A stretch of 64,000 bases of DNA from Actinomycetospora cinnamomea. GTDB taxonomy: Bacteria; Actinomycetota; Actinomycetes; Mycobacteriales; Pseudonocardiaceae. The DNA is taken from assembly GCF_003096675.1 (NCBI RefSeq), contig NZ_QEKW01000004.1, forward strand, positions 362,975-426,974, given 5' to 3'. The notes under the pieces were generated by a model that was given only the letters and a program-made list of their open reading frames with translations, had not been told where the DNA came from and ran no database searches. Of this stretch, positions 7,945 through 19,072 are shown piece by piece (the stretch's first letter is position 1; the number at the start of each line of letters is the position of its first letter). Made by a program: the position numbers and the translations under genes.

Positions 7945-9119
7945 CGCGGGTGCACATCCGCACCGACGACGAGGTGTACCGCGTCGACGCCGTCTGGCTC
8001 GGCCCACCGCGGGCGACGTTCCCGTGGCGTGCCCGCTACTCGGCCTACGGCGTCGGGCTGCTCGTCATGATCGCCGTGATGTTCGTCCAGCGCCGCCTCG
8101 GCATCGACCTCGGGTTCTTCTCGGTGGCGTGGGCCCTGCTGATCACCGTGGCCATCACCCGCTTCGTGTCGCGCCGCATCAACGACGAGCGCCCGCTGCT
8201 GGAGTGGCTGACGCTGTTCGTCCACGAGCTGCGCGGTCCGCGGGCCAAGGAGCGGACCATCGGCGGGGCGCTGACGACGGGCCACGTCGCCGTGCGCCGC
8301 GACCGGCCCAGGCTCACCGGCGCGTCCAGGGCCATCGCGCTGCCGCGGGGGAGCGGCGGCGAGCGCGTCGTCCGCCCGCGCGCCGGGGCGTCGGACGACG
8401 CCGACACCTGGGGCCCGCCGCCCCGCGACGACGAGGAGGGCGTCGCGGGCCGCCCCTCGACGCCGGCGGCGGAGACACCGGCCGGGGAGCCCGCCGCCCC
8501 CGCCGCCCCCGCCGTCCCCGCCGTCCCCGCCGTCCCCGCCGCCCCCGCCGAGGCGGACGTCGACGCCCCCGCCGTCCCGGCACCGCGGACGGCGACGCCG
8601 GAGGCGGAACCGGACGGCGCGCACCTCACGCCCGGGCTCGAGGACGCGGACCCCTCCCACGCGCGGGCCGCGAGCCGCCGACCGCGGAGGGCGGGCACGG
8701 ACGGCGCGCGCCGCCGCACCCGTGCGCGCCGCACCGCCGGCGCCGACTCCGGGCCCCCGGCCGGCGCGGACGTCGGTGCCCCGGAGAAGGACCGGCTCGT
8801 CCTGCCCCCCGCCCCGGACGCCCGGACCACGGCGGCCGCCGACGCGTCGATGGCGGCCTGGACCGGCGGGACCGGCCGCCGTGAGCCCGTGCCGGCACGC
8901 CGCACCCGACGCGTCCCCGACCGCGTGACGAACAGTGCCGCCGACCGCGCCGCCGACGCGGATCCCGACCGCACCCAGCGCCGTCCGGCGCGGCCCCGCC
9001 GTCGCCCGGGCTGGCCCCTGTCGAACGAGCCCGCCGGCGGCAGCGAACCCCGCGGAGCCCGCGAGCCCTTCGGCCCCGGCACCCGCGCGCGGGGGGACGA
9101 CGGTGCTGCGCCGCGGTAG
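7941..9119 (+). CDS. PrgI-like T4SS membrane protein with long disordered tail
   Basis: The 392-residue product starts at GTG 7941, overlapping the previous stop. An N-terminal basic segment is followed by two adjacent TM helices, about 38-53 (GVGLLVMIAVMFVQRR) and 57-73 (DLGFFSVAWALLITVAIT), then a charged segment ending near residue 125. Two TM helices close to the N-terminus directly before a VirB4 gene is the layout of PrgI-type proteins in Gram-positive T4SS operons. Residues from about 130 onward are Ala/Pro/Arg/Asp-rich and probably disordered, including 9-bp tandem repeats at about 8491-8549 that encode AAP/AVP units. The PrgI assignment is inference from topology and context. Confidence 0.6.
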   Translation: MTRVHIRTDDEVYRVDAVWLGPPRATFPWRARYSAYGVGLLVMIAVMFVQRRLGIDLGFFSVAWALLITVAITRFVSRRINDERPLLEWLTLFVHELRGPRAKERTIGGALTTGHVAVRRDRPRLTGASRAIALPRGSGGERVVRPRAGASDDADTWGPPPRDDEEGVAGRPSTPAAETPAGEPAAPAAPAVPAVPAVPAAPAEADVDAPAVPAPRTATPEAEPDGAHLTPGLEDADPSHARAASRRPRRAGTDGARRRTRARRTAGADSGPPAGADVGAPEKDRLVLPPAPDARTTAAADASMAAWTGGTGRREPVPARRTRRVPDRVTNSAADRAADADPDRTQRRPARPRRRPGWPLSNEPAGGSEPRGAREPFGPGTRARGDDGAAPR

Positions 9120-12100
9120 GGCCCGGCGCGCGGACGGGTCGGCACCGGAGGCGCTCGAGGCGGGCCCGCGCGGGAGCGGGCTGCGGGCCGCGCGGAGCAC
9201 CCCGGCGCGCACCTCCGGGCGCCGCCCGCGCTCGTTGACCGGCGAGGGCCCCGCCCAGGGCTACCGCTCCGCGATCGCGCTGCGCGCCATCGACGGCAAC
9301 CTCGCGCGCACCGCGTCCTCGGTCACGGCCTGGTACCGCCTCGCCCCGCAACCCTGGAGCTTCCGCAGCGACTCGCAGCGCGAGACGTTGATCCGCCAGA
9401 TCGCGACGCAGCTCGGCGAGCTGCAGGGCCGCTGGCTGCACGTCCGGGTCACGTCGCGGCCCTATCCGGTGGCGCTGTGGGCGGAGGCGTTCGACCACAA
9501 CGCGCCCGGGCGGATGCCCGACGTGCCCGGCGCGCTGAGCTGGGAGCAGTTCCTCGAGGGCGAGCAGCGCCACCTCATGGGGCTGTCGATGTCCGACAAG
9601 GAGGTCTTCCTCGGCGTCGAGGTGTCCGGGCGCTCGATCGTCGACCGCTGGCTCGAGGGGGCCGCGCCGATCCTCGGCCGGCTGGTGCCCTCGGCCGCGA
9701 CGGCGGAGCTGGCCGCGCTCGAGTCGGAGATCGCGCACGTGGAGGCACTCGTCTCGCGGGCGGGGCTGGACGCGGTGCCGGCGACCGCGGAGGACATGGC
9801 CTGGCTGATGCACCGCTCGTGCTCGCTCGGCCTGCCCGCACCCCGCACGGTGGCCCCGGCGTCGGGCGAGCACTGGGAGACCGAGGACCTCGCGGCGTTC
9901 ACCGACGGCGTCGCGCTGCAGCAGGAGCCGTACGCGCCGACCGTGCAGGTGCTCGGGCGGTTCGGGACGCAGCCGGTGCAGCGCCACGTCGCGGTGCTCT
10001 CGGTCGGGCTGATGGACGCGCTGCGCATCCCGGAGGCCGACGACCCGTGGATGCAGCGCAGCGACCGCCTGCCCTTCCCCGTCGAGTGGTCGGCGCGCAT
10101 CTACGTGCGCAAGCCCGAGGAGGTCGCGGGCGAGCTGCAGCGCCAGATGGGCAAGGTGCGCAGCCAGATCCGGCACTACACCCACGACCACGACCTCGAC
10201 CCCCCGATGTCGCTGGCCCGGCAGGCCGACCGCGTGCTCCAGATCGAGGACGAGCTCTCGGGCGGGCTCACGCAGCTCAACACCCGTGTCTACGGCTGGT
10301 GGCGGGTCGCGGTGTCCGGACGTGACGAGGGCGAGGCGCTGACCCGCGCCCAGCAGGTGCTCGACCTCTACCGCCCGCGGGTGGCGATGGAGCACCCCGA
10401 GGCGCAGTACGCCTACGCCCGCGAGTTCATCCCCGGCGAGCCCCTGGCCTCGACGGCCTACCGGCGGCGGGGCTCGGTGACGTGGGTGGCCGCCGGGGTG
10501 CCGGCGGCGTCGGCGTCGGTGGGCGACCGGCGCGGGATCATGCTCGGCGAGACGTGCACGGCCACGCGCCGCCCGGTGGCGTGGGACCCGTGGATGGCCC
10601 AGGAGGTCCGCCGCGCGTCGGGGCTGACGGCGATCGTCGGCGGGCTGGGCTCGGGCAAGTCGTTCCTCACCGGCCTGCTCGTCTACAAGACGCTGCGCGC
10701 CGGTGCCCGCTGGACCGTGCTCGACCCGTCGGGCCCGCTGGCCGAGCTGACGAAGCTCCCCGAGCTCGCCCCGTTCTCCCGGCACATCCACCTGCTCGGC
10801 GCCGACCCGGGCATCCTCAACCCCTACCGCGTGGTGGCCGAGCCGCGCCGCGAGCACTTCCTCGACGAGGAGGACCCGGACAAGGCGTGGCGTCGCGAGC
10901 GCTCCCTGGCCGCGGCCACCCGGCGGCGCCTGGTGCTCGACGTGCTCACCGGCCTGCTGCCGTTCGACGTGGCACGCATGCCCCACACGCGGATCGTGCT
11001 GCTGCGCGCCGTGCGCGAGGTGGGCGGCGCCCCGGACCGCGACCCGGGGCAGGTCATCGCCGTGCTGCGCCGCCACGCGCGCGAGGGCGAGGAGCACGCC
11101 GACGTCGTCGCCGATTTCCTGGAGGAGCGCCGCGAGCTGCCCCAGGCGGCGCTGCTGTTCCCCGACGGCAGCACCGACCCGCGCGCCGACCCCTGGGTCG
11201 GCGAGGAGAACTACCGGCTGACCGTGCTGACGATGCAGGGCATGGCGTTGCCGCGGCCGGGCAGCCCGCGCGAGGAGTGGACCGACGGCGAGTCGCTGGC
11301 CGTCGAGCTGCTCAACCTCGCGTCCTGGCTGACCCAACGCACGATCTACACCGCCGACCGGAACCTGCGGAAGGGCGTCGCGCTCGACGAGACCCACTTC
11401 CTGTCGCAGATCCCCACCGGCAAGGTGCTGATCGACCGGTTGGCCCGCGACTCGCGCAAGTTCAACGTCCGCGCGCTGTTCGCCAGCCAGCTCGCGGGCG
11501 ACCTGCTGCGCGTGCCCGGGTTCGCCTCGCTCGTCAACGCCGTGTTCGTCGGACGTACCGACGACGAGGAGGCCCAGGCCGAGGCGCTGCGGCTGCTGCG
11601 CGTGCCCACCGAGGTCGGCTACGAGGAGATGCTCGGCACGCTCTCGCCGCGGCCCTCCTTCCAGCGACACGGCCACGACGACCGGCCCGACGACACCCCG
11701 CGCCAGTTCGTCTTCGCCGACGGGCACGGCGGCGTGGAGAAGATCCGGATCGATCTCGAGGGAGCGCACCTCGAGCACCTGCGCGTCGCGCTGGACACCA
11801 ACCCCGACGCCCGCCGCGTCCGCCCGATGCCCGCGCCAGGGGCGAGCGCGCCGCGGGACGTCCCGGTGCCGCCCGAGACCGACGCCGAGCGCACCGGGCC
11901 GGTGCCCGTCGTGCCCGCTGCCGGGCCGCCGCCGGCCGGTCCGCCGCCCGCGACCCCGCCGACCCCGCCGCCCGGCACCGCGCGGGTCACGCCGGTGACG
12001 CCGTCCCGGGACCCGATGGTGGAGCGGACGGTCGTCGAGGGCATGGTGCTCGACGAGCGGCCGGACGACGCCGACCCGGCCCTGCCGCCGGGTCTCGACG

Positions 12101-12393
12101 ACCTCGTGCCCGACCTCGACGACGACCTCGCCGGGAGGTCCGTCGACGGGTCCGCCGACGGGTCCGCCGACGGGGCCGGCCCGGCGGGCCGCGAGTCCGC
12201 CGGCGACGACGAGTGGGCCGAGGCCTGGGTGATGGACGAGGGCACGGGCGAGGACGGCGCCAGCGGCGACGCCGTCGGTGAGCTGGCCGACGACGCCACC
12301 GTCACCGCGCCCGGCGACCGCGGCCCCGGCGCGCGGCGCGACGCCGGCGAGTGGGTGGGGGCGGGCCGGCACGGACCCGGGACGCCCGCGTGA
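9103..12393 (+). CDS. VirB4/TraC-type conjugation ATPase
   Basis: The 1096-residue protein starts at GTG 9103 behind a GGGGGGAC site and overlaps the previous gene by 17 bases. Walker A is GGLGSGKS at about residues 513-520, and an acidic Walker B-like strand is GVALDETHFL near 760. Between and around them lie the features of VirB4 ATPases: a long N-terminal domain before the P-loop and a conserved RDSRKFNVRALFASQ helix in the C-terminal half. The last 190 residues are Pro/Asp-rich and disordered. VirB4 proteins power pilus or channel assembly in T4SS. It is the most confidently assigned member of the module. The next gene overlaps by four bases. Confidence 0.85.
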   Translation: MLRRGRARRADGSAPEALEAGPRGSGLRAARSTPARTSGRRPRSLTGEGPAQGYRSAIALRAIDGNLARTASSVTAWYRLAPQPWSFRSDSQRETLIRQIATQLGELQGRWLHVRVTSRPYPVALWAEAFDHNAPGRMPDVPGALSWEQFLEGEQRHLMGLSMSDKEVFLGVEVSGRSIVDRWLEGAAPILGRLVPSAATAELAALESEIAHVEALVSRAGLDAVPATAEDMAWLMHRSCSLGLPAPRTVAPASGEHWETEDLAAFTDGVALQQEPYAPTVQVLGRFGTQPVQRHVAVLSVGLMDALRIPEADDPWMQRSDRLPFPVEWSARIYVRKPEEVAGELQRQMGKVRSQIRHYTHDHDLDPPMSLARQADRVLQIEDELSGGLTQLNTRVYGWWRVAVSGRDEGEALTRAQQVLDLYRPRVAMEHPEAQYAYAREFIPGEPLASTAYRRRGSVTWVAAGVPAASASVGDRRGIMLGETCTATRRPVAWDPWMAQEVRRASGLTAIVGGLGSGKSFLTGLLVYKTLRAGARWTVLDPSGPLAELTKLPELAPFSRHIHLLGADPGILNPYRVVAEPRREHFLDEEDPDKAWRRERSLAAATRRRLVLDVLTGLLPFDVARMPHTRIVLLRAVREVGGAPDRDPGQVIAVLRRHAREGEEHADVVADFLEERRELPQAALLFPDGSTDPRADPWVGEENYRLTVLTMQGMALPRPGSPREEWTDGESLAVELLNLASWLTQRTIYTADRNLRKGVALDETHFLSQIPTGKVLIDRLARDSRKFNVRALFASQLAGDLLRVPGFASLVNAVFVGRTDDEEAQAEALRLLRVPTEVGYEEMLGTLSPRPSFQRHGHDDRPDDTPRQFVFADGHGGVEKIRIDLEGAHLEHLRVALDTNPDARRVRPMPAPGASAPRDVPVPPETDAERTGPVPVVPAAGPPPAGPPPATPPTPPPGTARVTPVTPSRDPMVERTVVEGMVLDERPDDADPALPPGLDDLVPDLDDDLAGRSVDGSADGSADGAGPAGRESAGDDEWAEAWVMDEGTGEDGASGDAVGELADDATVTAPGDRGPGARRDAGEWVGAGRHGPGTPA

Positions 12394-14447
12394 CGCTCGT
12401 CGTCGTGATCCTCGCCGCCGCCCTGGTCGTGGGGTGGCGGCGGGCGCGGCGTGCCCGAGGAACCGCCTGGGCGAGCGAGGGCGTCCTTCGCTGCGTCCCA
12501 CGCAGCCAGGGCGTCCCTCGCTCCGCACCCCGGGGGCGGCGCCGGGCCGTGGTCGTGGTGGCGTCGCTGGTCACGGGCCTCGTCCTCGTCGGGCTGCCCG
12601 CGTCGGCGGCCCCGCTGGACTGCAAGGCCGCGCCCGACCCCGACCGGCCCGGCACGGGCCTCGTCGGCTCGCTCGACCCGGCGCCGCTCGGGGTCGGCGC
12701 CCCGGGCAGCGTCTACCACGAGGTGGGCTACGCGGGGCAGGTCTGGTGGACCTACGACCTGGGCTGCGGGCCGGGCGGTGCCCGCGACCCGGCGGCCGCC
12801 ACCGACACCTGGCTGGGCAACCAGTTCTTCAACCTCGCCAAGCTCGTCGTCGGCGGCGTCAACTGGGCGCACTACCTCATCGAGCAGGGCTCGGGGCTGC
12901 TGCGCCCGCTCGACGGCGTCGTCCAGGCGGGTACGCAGGCGATGTACAGCGCGGTGTTCACCACGTGGGTCGGGCTCGCGCTGCTGGTGCTGGCGGCGAT
13001 CCTGCTGGTGCTCGCGATGCGCGGCGACCTGTCGCGCCAGGCCCAGCGGGCGGGGATCGCGGTGATCGCGCTGGCCATCGCCGCGGCCGCCTACGCCGCG
13101 CCGGTGCGCTGGTCGAGCATGCTCGACGGGGTCCTGCTCGACGGCGTGACCGCGATGCAGCAGGGCTTCCTGTCCCAGGTCGGCGTGGGGGACGCCAACA
13201 CGCTGCCCACCGTGCTCACCGACCAGATCGTCTACAACAACTGGCTGCGGGGGCAGTTCGGCTCCGCCGACGTCCCCCAGGCCCGCGACATGGGCCGCGA
13301 GCTGCTGCGGGCGCAGACGTTCACCAAGCAGGAGGTCGCCGACGGCCAGGACGGCCAGGCCCAGGCGGACGCGAAGAAGCAGCAGTACACCGCGGTCGCC
13401 GACCGCGTGGGCGACCGGTACAGCTACTTCCAGGGCCGGCAGGGCTCGCGCACCGGCGCCGGGATGCTCGCGCTGATCCAGGCCGTGTGCATCGGGCTGT
13501 TCCAGCTGATGAGCAAGCTGCTGGTCCTCGTCTCGATGCTGATCATCCGGCTGCTCGTCATGGTCGCCCCGGCGCTCGCGGTGCTCGCCCTGCTCAAGCC
13601 CGAGGTGCTGCCCGCGACCCTGCGCGTCGGTGGGGCGGCGCTGGTGAACACCCTGCTCGTGGGGGCGATGGCGGGCCTGCACTCGCTCATGGTGATCGCG
13701 CTCTTCCGGCCCGGCTCCGGGGTCGACACGTGGCTCGCGCTGCTGGTCACCGGCGTCGTCACGATCGTGCTGTGGGCGGTGGCGCGCCCGTTCCGCCGGC
13801 TCTCGGCGATGGTGTCGCTGACCCGGGACCAGATGGGCGGCTTCCTCCCGCCCGCGGGGGGCGGCGGCGTGCTGTCGCGCTTCCTCCCGCGGACGCCGAC
13901 GAAGCAGGACGACTGGTGGAGCGAGCGCCGCGCGGCCGGCGGGGCCGGCGGCGACGTCTGGCGTCCCGAGGGGAGCACTCCCCCGCGCACCGACGCGACG
14001 CCCACCGCCGGGGACGCGGCCGGTGCGGGCGCCGCGCCCGGACCCCTGCGGGTGGACAGCGAACGCGTGGGCCCGGCGGCGGGCCACGCCGCCGACCCCG
14101 CCGCGGCCCTGGCGTCCCGGACCGCGGCCCGGCGCGCACTGCCGCGGGGCGCGGGAGCGGTCCCCGGCGGCGACCCCCGCGGCGACCGCGACCCCACGCC
14201 GGCGCGCGCCCAGGTCAGCGACGCCGACCGCAGCCTCTACCGCAGTGTGGCCGCGCGGGCCGCCGAGAGCGGCGAGGCGGGCGGGCCGCGGAGCCCGGTG
14301 CGCGCCGAGCTGGTCGACGGGGCGCCGGTGTACCGCATCTATCGCCCCAGCCGTCCCGTCGGCGCCGGGTCCTCGGGCCTGCCGCGGCGCTCCGGGCCGT
14401 CCACGTCGCCGTCCCGCGGGGGAGGCCCGCGTGCCGATACGGACTAG
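12390..14447 (+). CDS. VirB6/TrbL-like polytopic channel protein
   Basis: The 685-residue product starts at GTG 12390, coupled to the VirB4 stop by a GTGA overlap. After a TM or signal-like helix (about residues 50-75, ending ASAAP) comes an extracytoplasmic segment. Further hydrophobic helices lie near 195-215, 220-240, 370-415 and 430-475, and a hydrophilic Pro/Arg-rich C-terminal tail of about 200 residues follows. This is the plan of VirB6/TrbL inner-membrane channel proteins. Position right after VirB4 supports the call. A type B palindrome is embedded in codons about 28-45 (12473-12523), giving a basic Ser/Arg-rich insertion near the N-terminus that other family members need not share. 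Confidence 0.6.
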   Translation: MTLVVVILAAALVVGWRRARRARGTAWASEGVLRCVPRSQGVPRSAPRGRRRAVVVVASLVTGLVLVGLPASAAPLDCKAAPDPDRPGTGLVGSLDPAPLGVGAPGSVYHEVGYAGQVWWTYDLGCGPGGARDPAAATDTWLGNQFFNLAKLVVGGVNWAHYLIEQGSGLLRPLDGVVQAGTQAMYSAVFTTWVGLALLVLAAILLVLAMRGDLSRQAQRAGIAVIALAIAAAAYAAPVRWSSMLDGVLLDGVTAMQQGFLSQVGVGDANTLPTVLTDQIVYNNWLRGQFGSADVPQARDMGRELLRAQTFTKQEVADGQDGQAQADAKKQQYTAVADRVGDRYSYFQGRQGSRTGAGMLALIQAVCIGLFQLMSKLLVLVSMLIIRLLVMVAPALAVLALLKPEVLPATLRVGGAALVNTLLVGAMAGLHSLMVIALFRPGSGVDTWLALLVTGVVTIVLWAVARPFRRLSAMVSLTRDQMGGFLPPAGGGGVLSRFLPRTPTKQDDWWSERRAAGGAGGDVWRPEGSTPPRTDATPTAGDAAGAGAAPGPLRVDSERVGPAAGHAADPAAALASRTAARRALPRGAGAVPGGDPRGDRDPTPARAQVSDADRSLYRSVAARAAESGEAGGPRSPVRAELVDGAPVYRIYRPSRPVGAGSSGLPRRSGPSTSPSRGGGPRADTD
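12473..12523. repeat. Type B dispersed palindrome inside the VirB6-like gene
   Basis: Outer arms GAGCGAGGG / CCCTCGCTC and inner arms GCTGCGT-CCC-ACGCAGC frame an imperfect palindrome. The sequence GGGCGTCCCTCGC is shared with copies at 21940 and 52200. It is translated in frame here without disrupting the gene. Confidence 0.7.
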
Positions 14448-15012
14448 GCGCGGGCGCGCGGCGGCCTACCGCGCGCTGTGGGAGTGGCCCCTGCACTCCC
14501 CGGCGCGCCTGTTCCTGGTGCTCGCCGCCGTCGTGGCGATCGCCGCCGGCATCTCGTGGATCGGCGGTGCGGTCGGCGGCCCGGAGCCCACGGGCGGCGC
14601 GCTCGGCCCCGCCACCACCGCGGCGCCCGGCACCGTCGCCCCCGCGCCCGGCGCACCGCCGGTCACGGAGCTTCGCCCGCGGATCCTGCCGCTGTCCGCC
14701 GCCCCGCCGGTCGCCCTGGCCGTCGCCGAGCGCTGGACCCGCGCCTGGGCCACGCACCCGCCGGGGACCACGCCCCAGCAGTGGAGCGCCGGCCTCGCGC
14801 CCTACACCACCGAGGAGTACCTCGCCGTCCTCGCCGAGGTCGACCCGGCCAACGTCCCGGGCAACGCCGTCACCGGGCCGCCGGAGGCGGTGGAGGTGCG
14901 CCCGGAGGCCGTGCGCGTCCAGGTCCCGACGGACGCGGTGCGCCTCGAGCTGCTGCTGGTGCAGGTGGGGCCGGGTGACTGGCGCGTCTCCGGCTACGAC
15001 CGGGCGTCCTGA
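14431..15012 (+). CDS. VirB8/TcpC-like bitopic protein
   Basis: The 193-residue protein starts at GTG 14431 behind GGGGGAGG, overlapping the previous stop by 17 bases. It has a short basic cytoplasmic tail, one TM helix (about residues 25-42, [17 protein letters not shown]), a Pro/Ala linker and an extracytoplasmic alpha/beta domain of about 110 residues that starts [15 protein letters not shown] single N-terminal TM followed by a small NTF2-like domain is the architecture of VirB8 and TcpC. The placement in the operon agrees. The fold is inferred, not proven, since sequence identity within this family is low. Confidence 0.5.
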   Translation: MPIRTRRGRAAAYRALWEWPLHSPARLFLVLAAVVAIAAGISWIGGAVGGPEPTGGALGPATTAAPGTVAPAPGAPPVTELRPRILPLSAAPPVALAVAERWTRAWATHPPGTTPQQWSAGLAPYTTEEYLAVLAEVDPANVPGNAVTGPPEAVEVRPEAVRVQVPTDAVRLELLLVQVGPGDWRVSGYDRAS

Positions 15013-15033
15013 GGGCGGGCCAGGAGTGCCACG

Positions 15034-16095
15034 GTGATCACCCCGCCGCGCCTGCCGCCCGGTCTGCGGTTCCTGCGCCTCCTGCTGCCCGTGGCCGCCC
15101 TCGCGGGTTTCCTGGTCGTGGTGCTCGCGGCCGGCCTGCTCGTGGTCGGCCAGTTCGTGCCCGGCGGCGGGGAGGCCGGCGACGGGACGACGTGCGAGGC
15201 GGGGACCGGCGAGGCCCCGCCGGAGGACGTCCCGCAGACCTCGGCCGAGCTGGACGCCGTGCAGCGCCAGACCGCGGCGACGATCATCGGGGTCGCCAAG
15301 GGGATGGCGATCCCGCCGCGCGGGTGGGTCGTCGCCCTGGCCACGGCGATGCAGGAGTCGCAGATGGGCACCGTCGGCATGGACGTCGCGGTGGACCACG
15401 ACTCGCTCGGCGTGTTCCAGCAGCGCCCGAGCCAGGGCTGGGGCAGCCCGGACCAGGTGCGGGACCCCGTCTACGCGACGCGGACCTTCTTCGAGCGGCT
15501 GCTCACGGTGCCGGGGTGGGAGACGATGCCGGTCACCCGGGCCGCGCAGACCGTGCAGCGCTCAGCGTTCCCGAACGCGTACGCCAAGTGGGAGTCGCTG
15601 GCCAACAGCCTCGTCAGCGACCTCGCGGGCGTGACCGGGGCGATCCAGGAGTGCGTCCCCGCCGCGGAGGCGGGTCCGGGGCCGGCGGCCGCGCTGCCCG
15701 AGGGCGTCGCGCGCACGGCCATCGAGTTCGCCACGGGCGAGACCGGCAAGCCCTACGTCTGGGGCGCGACCGGGCCGAGCAGCTACGACTGCTCCGGGCT
15801 GATGCTGCGGGCCTACGAGCGCGCGGGGATCATCCTGCCGCGGGTGTCGCGGGACCAGTACAAGGCGGGCGCCCACGTCCCCGTCGAGCAGGCGCAGCCG
15901 GGGGACCTGCTGTTCTGGGCCTACGACGAGTCCGATCCCGAGACGATCCACCACGTCGCCATGTATCTGGGCAACGGCCAGATGATGGAGGCCCAGCAGA
16001 GCGACGTCCCCCTGGGCACCCGCGCCGTGCGGTGGGGCGAGCCCGAGCTGCTGCCGCTCGCCACCCGGCCGGGCACGGGCTCCGACCGCGCGTAG
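15034..16095 (+). CDS. NlpC/P60 cell-wall hydrolase of the T4SS-like operon
   Basis: The 353-residue protein starts at GTG 15034 behind AGGAG. An N-terminal TM helix (about 15-40) anchors it. A helical domain with AMQESQMG and [13 protein letters not shown] (about 95-150) resembles lytic-transglycosylase-like modules in conjugation hydrolases. The C-terminal NlpC/P60 domain contains the catalytic Cys in SSYDCSGLM (about residue 251) and the His in IHHVAMYLG (about 307). Such two-domain enzymes open the peptidoglycan for Gram-positive conjugation channels. It is the last gene of the operon; its stop lies 180 bases before dnaK. Confidence 0.85.
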   Translation: MITPPRLPPGLRFLRLLLPVAALAGFLVVVLAAGLLVVGQFVPGGGEAGDGTTCEAGTGEAPPEDVPQTSAELDAVQRQTAATIIGVAKGMAIPPRGWVVALATAMQESQMGTVGMDVAVDHDSLGVFQQRPSQGWGSPDQVRDPVYATRTFFERLLTVPGWETMPVTRAAQTVQRSAFPNAYAKWESLANSLVSDLAGVTGAIQECVPAAEAGPGPAAALPEGVARTAIEFATGETGKPYVWGATGPSSYDCSGLMLRAYERAGIILPRVSRDQYKAGAHVPVEQAQPGDLLFWAYDESDPETIHHVAMYLGNGQMMEAQQSDVPLGTRAVRWGEPELLPLATRPGTGSDRA

Positions 16096-16163
16096 ATTTC
16101 TTCGGCGGAGTTGAGCCCGCAGGGAACAAGTCCGTGCAAGGCTCCGTTGGTCGGGATGACACA

Positions 16164-16184
16164 CTTGAGTACAAGCGGCTCAGG
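16164..16184. promoter_or_regulatory. HAIR box 1 (HspR operator) upstream of dnaK
   Basis: CTTGAGT-N7-GCTCAGG matches the HspR-associated inverted repeat (CTTGAGT-N7-ACTCAAG): the left half is exact and the right half matches 5 of 7. hspR is encoded in the operon it would control. Confidence 0.75.
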
Positions 16185-16216
16185 TCTGGTTTGCGAAACC
16201 CAGAGCTCGGGCCATA

Positions 16217-16237
16217 CTTGAGCGCAGAACACTCAAC
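16217..16237. promoter_or_regulatory. HAIR box 2 (HspR operator) upstream of dnaK
   Basis: CTTGAGC-N7-ACTCAAC matches 12 of 14 consensus HAIR positions, 38 bases before the dnaK start. A possible promoter (TTGCGA 16191-16196, CATACT 16213-16218, 16-base spacer) would place this box over the -10 element and transcription start, as expected for repression. The promoter hexamers are tentative. Confidence 0.85.
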
Positions 16238-16274
16238 CAGCACCGGACACACGGTCTCGAGAGGAGACGTCAGC

Positions 16275-18128
<1,854 letters not shown>

Positions 18129-18246
18129 CCCCCGCCGGCGGGGTCACCGGGCACACCACCCGGTGACCCCGCCGGTCCCCCCGCTCGACCACAAGACGAA
18201 AGATCGGGCCCGGCGCCTCGGGCCCGATCCCCCCGAGGAGGTCACC

Positions 18247-19005
18247 GTGCAGGATCCGGACGTCGGGCCGGACGCCCCCGACTCGAGCACCGACTCGAGC
18301 GTCGGCGGCGTGCCCACCTCCGGCCAGGACACGCCCCCCGGCACCCCCCAGGCCGACGGGGCCACCGACGACGCCGTCGACCCGGCGCCGGAGGGGCTCG
18401 ACGGCCTCGAGGGCGAGGCCCGGGCGGCCGCGGCGGCGGCCGGTGCGTCGGCGGCCGCGTCGACCACCACCGACGCCGGCGACGCCACGGCGAGCACCGC
18501 CGCGGACGACACCGCAGGCGCCGACCCCGCGCTGGAGCGCCTGCGCGCCGAGCTCGCCGAGCGCACCGCCGACCTGCAGCGCGTGTCGGCGGAGTTCGCG
18601 AACTACCGTCGGCGCACCGAGCGCGAGCGGGAGTCCACCGTGGCCGCGGCCAAGGCCGCGGTGGCCGGTGAGCTGCTGACCGTGCTCGACGACGTCGAGC
18701 GGGCGCAGAGCCACGGCGACCTCACCGGCCCGTTCAAGGTGGTCGCCGATCGGCTCATCGAGACGCTGCAGCGCGCCGGGCTCACACCGTTCGGGGCCGA
18801 GGGCGACGCCTTCGACCCGTCGGTGCACGAGGCCGTCGCCCACGAGACGTCCCCCGAGGTCTCGGGCCCGACCGTCACCACGGTGATGCGTCGCGGCTAC
18901 CGCTTCGGTGACCGCGTGCTGCGCGCCGCGATGGTCGGCGTCACCGACTCCGACGGCAGCGCCCCGAGCGAACCGTCGCAGACGGCGGACGCCGGCACCT
19001 CCTGA
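18247..19005 (+). CDS. grpE: GrpE nucleotide exchange factor
   Basis: The 252-residue product starts at GTG 18247 behind GAGGAGG. The first 95 residues are acidic and Ala/Thr-rich, longer than in most GrpE proteins. The coiled coil starts near residue 95 ([20 protein letters not shown]). The core EFANYRRRTERERE and the C-terminal beta domain with EAVAHETS and RRGYRFGDRVLRAAMVGV are typical GrpE. It releases ADP from DnaK. A 118-base gap separates it from dnaK, with no obvious terminator, so it is probably in the same transcript. Confidence 0.93.
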   Translation: MQDPDVGPDAPDSSTDSSVGGVPTSGQDTPPGTPQADGATDDAVDPAPEGLDGLEGEARAAAAAAGASAAASTTTDAGDATASTAADDTAGADPALERLRAELAERTADLQRVSAEFANYRRRTERERESTVAAAKAAVAGELLTVLDDVERAQSHGDLTGPFKVVADRLIETLQRAGLTPFGAEGDAFDPSVHEAVAHETSPEVSGPTVTTVMRRGYRFGDRVLRAAMVGVTDSDGSAPSEPSQTADAGTS

Positions 19006-19072
19006 GGCCTATCGTCCCGCCCACCACAGTCCCACCCACCACCGGAGAACCGCGGAAGGAGCAGTCTCGGCC

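Noticed and set aside
8491..8549. Tandem 9-bp GCC-CCC repeats, first considered as a separate repeat locus
   Set aside because: They encode AAP/AVP units within the disordered tail of the PrgI-like protein and need no separate explanation.
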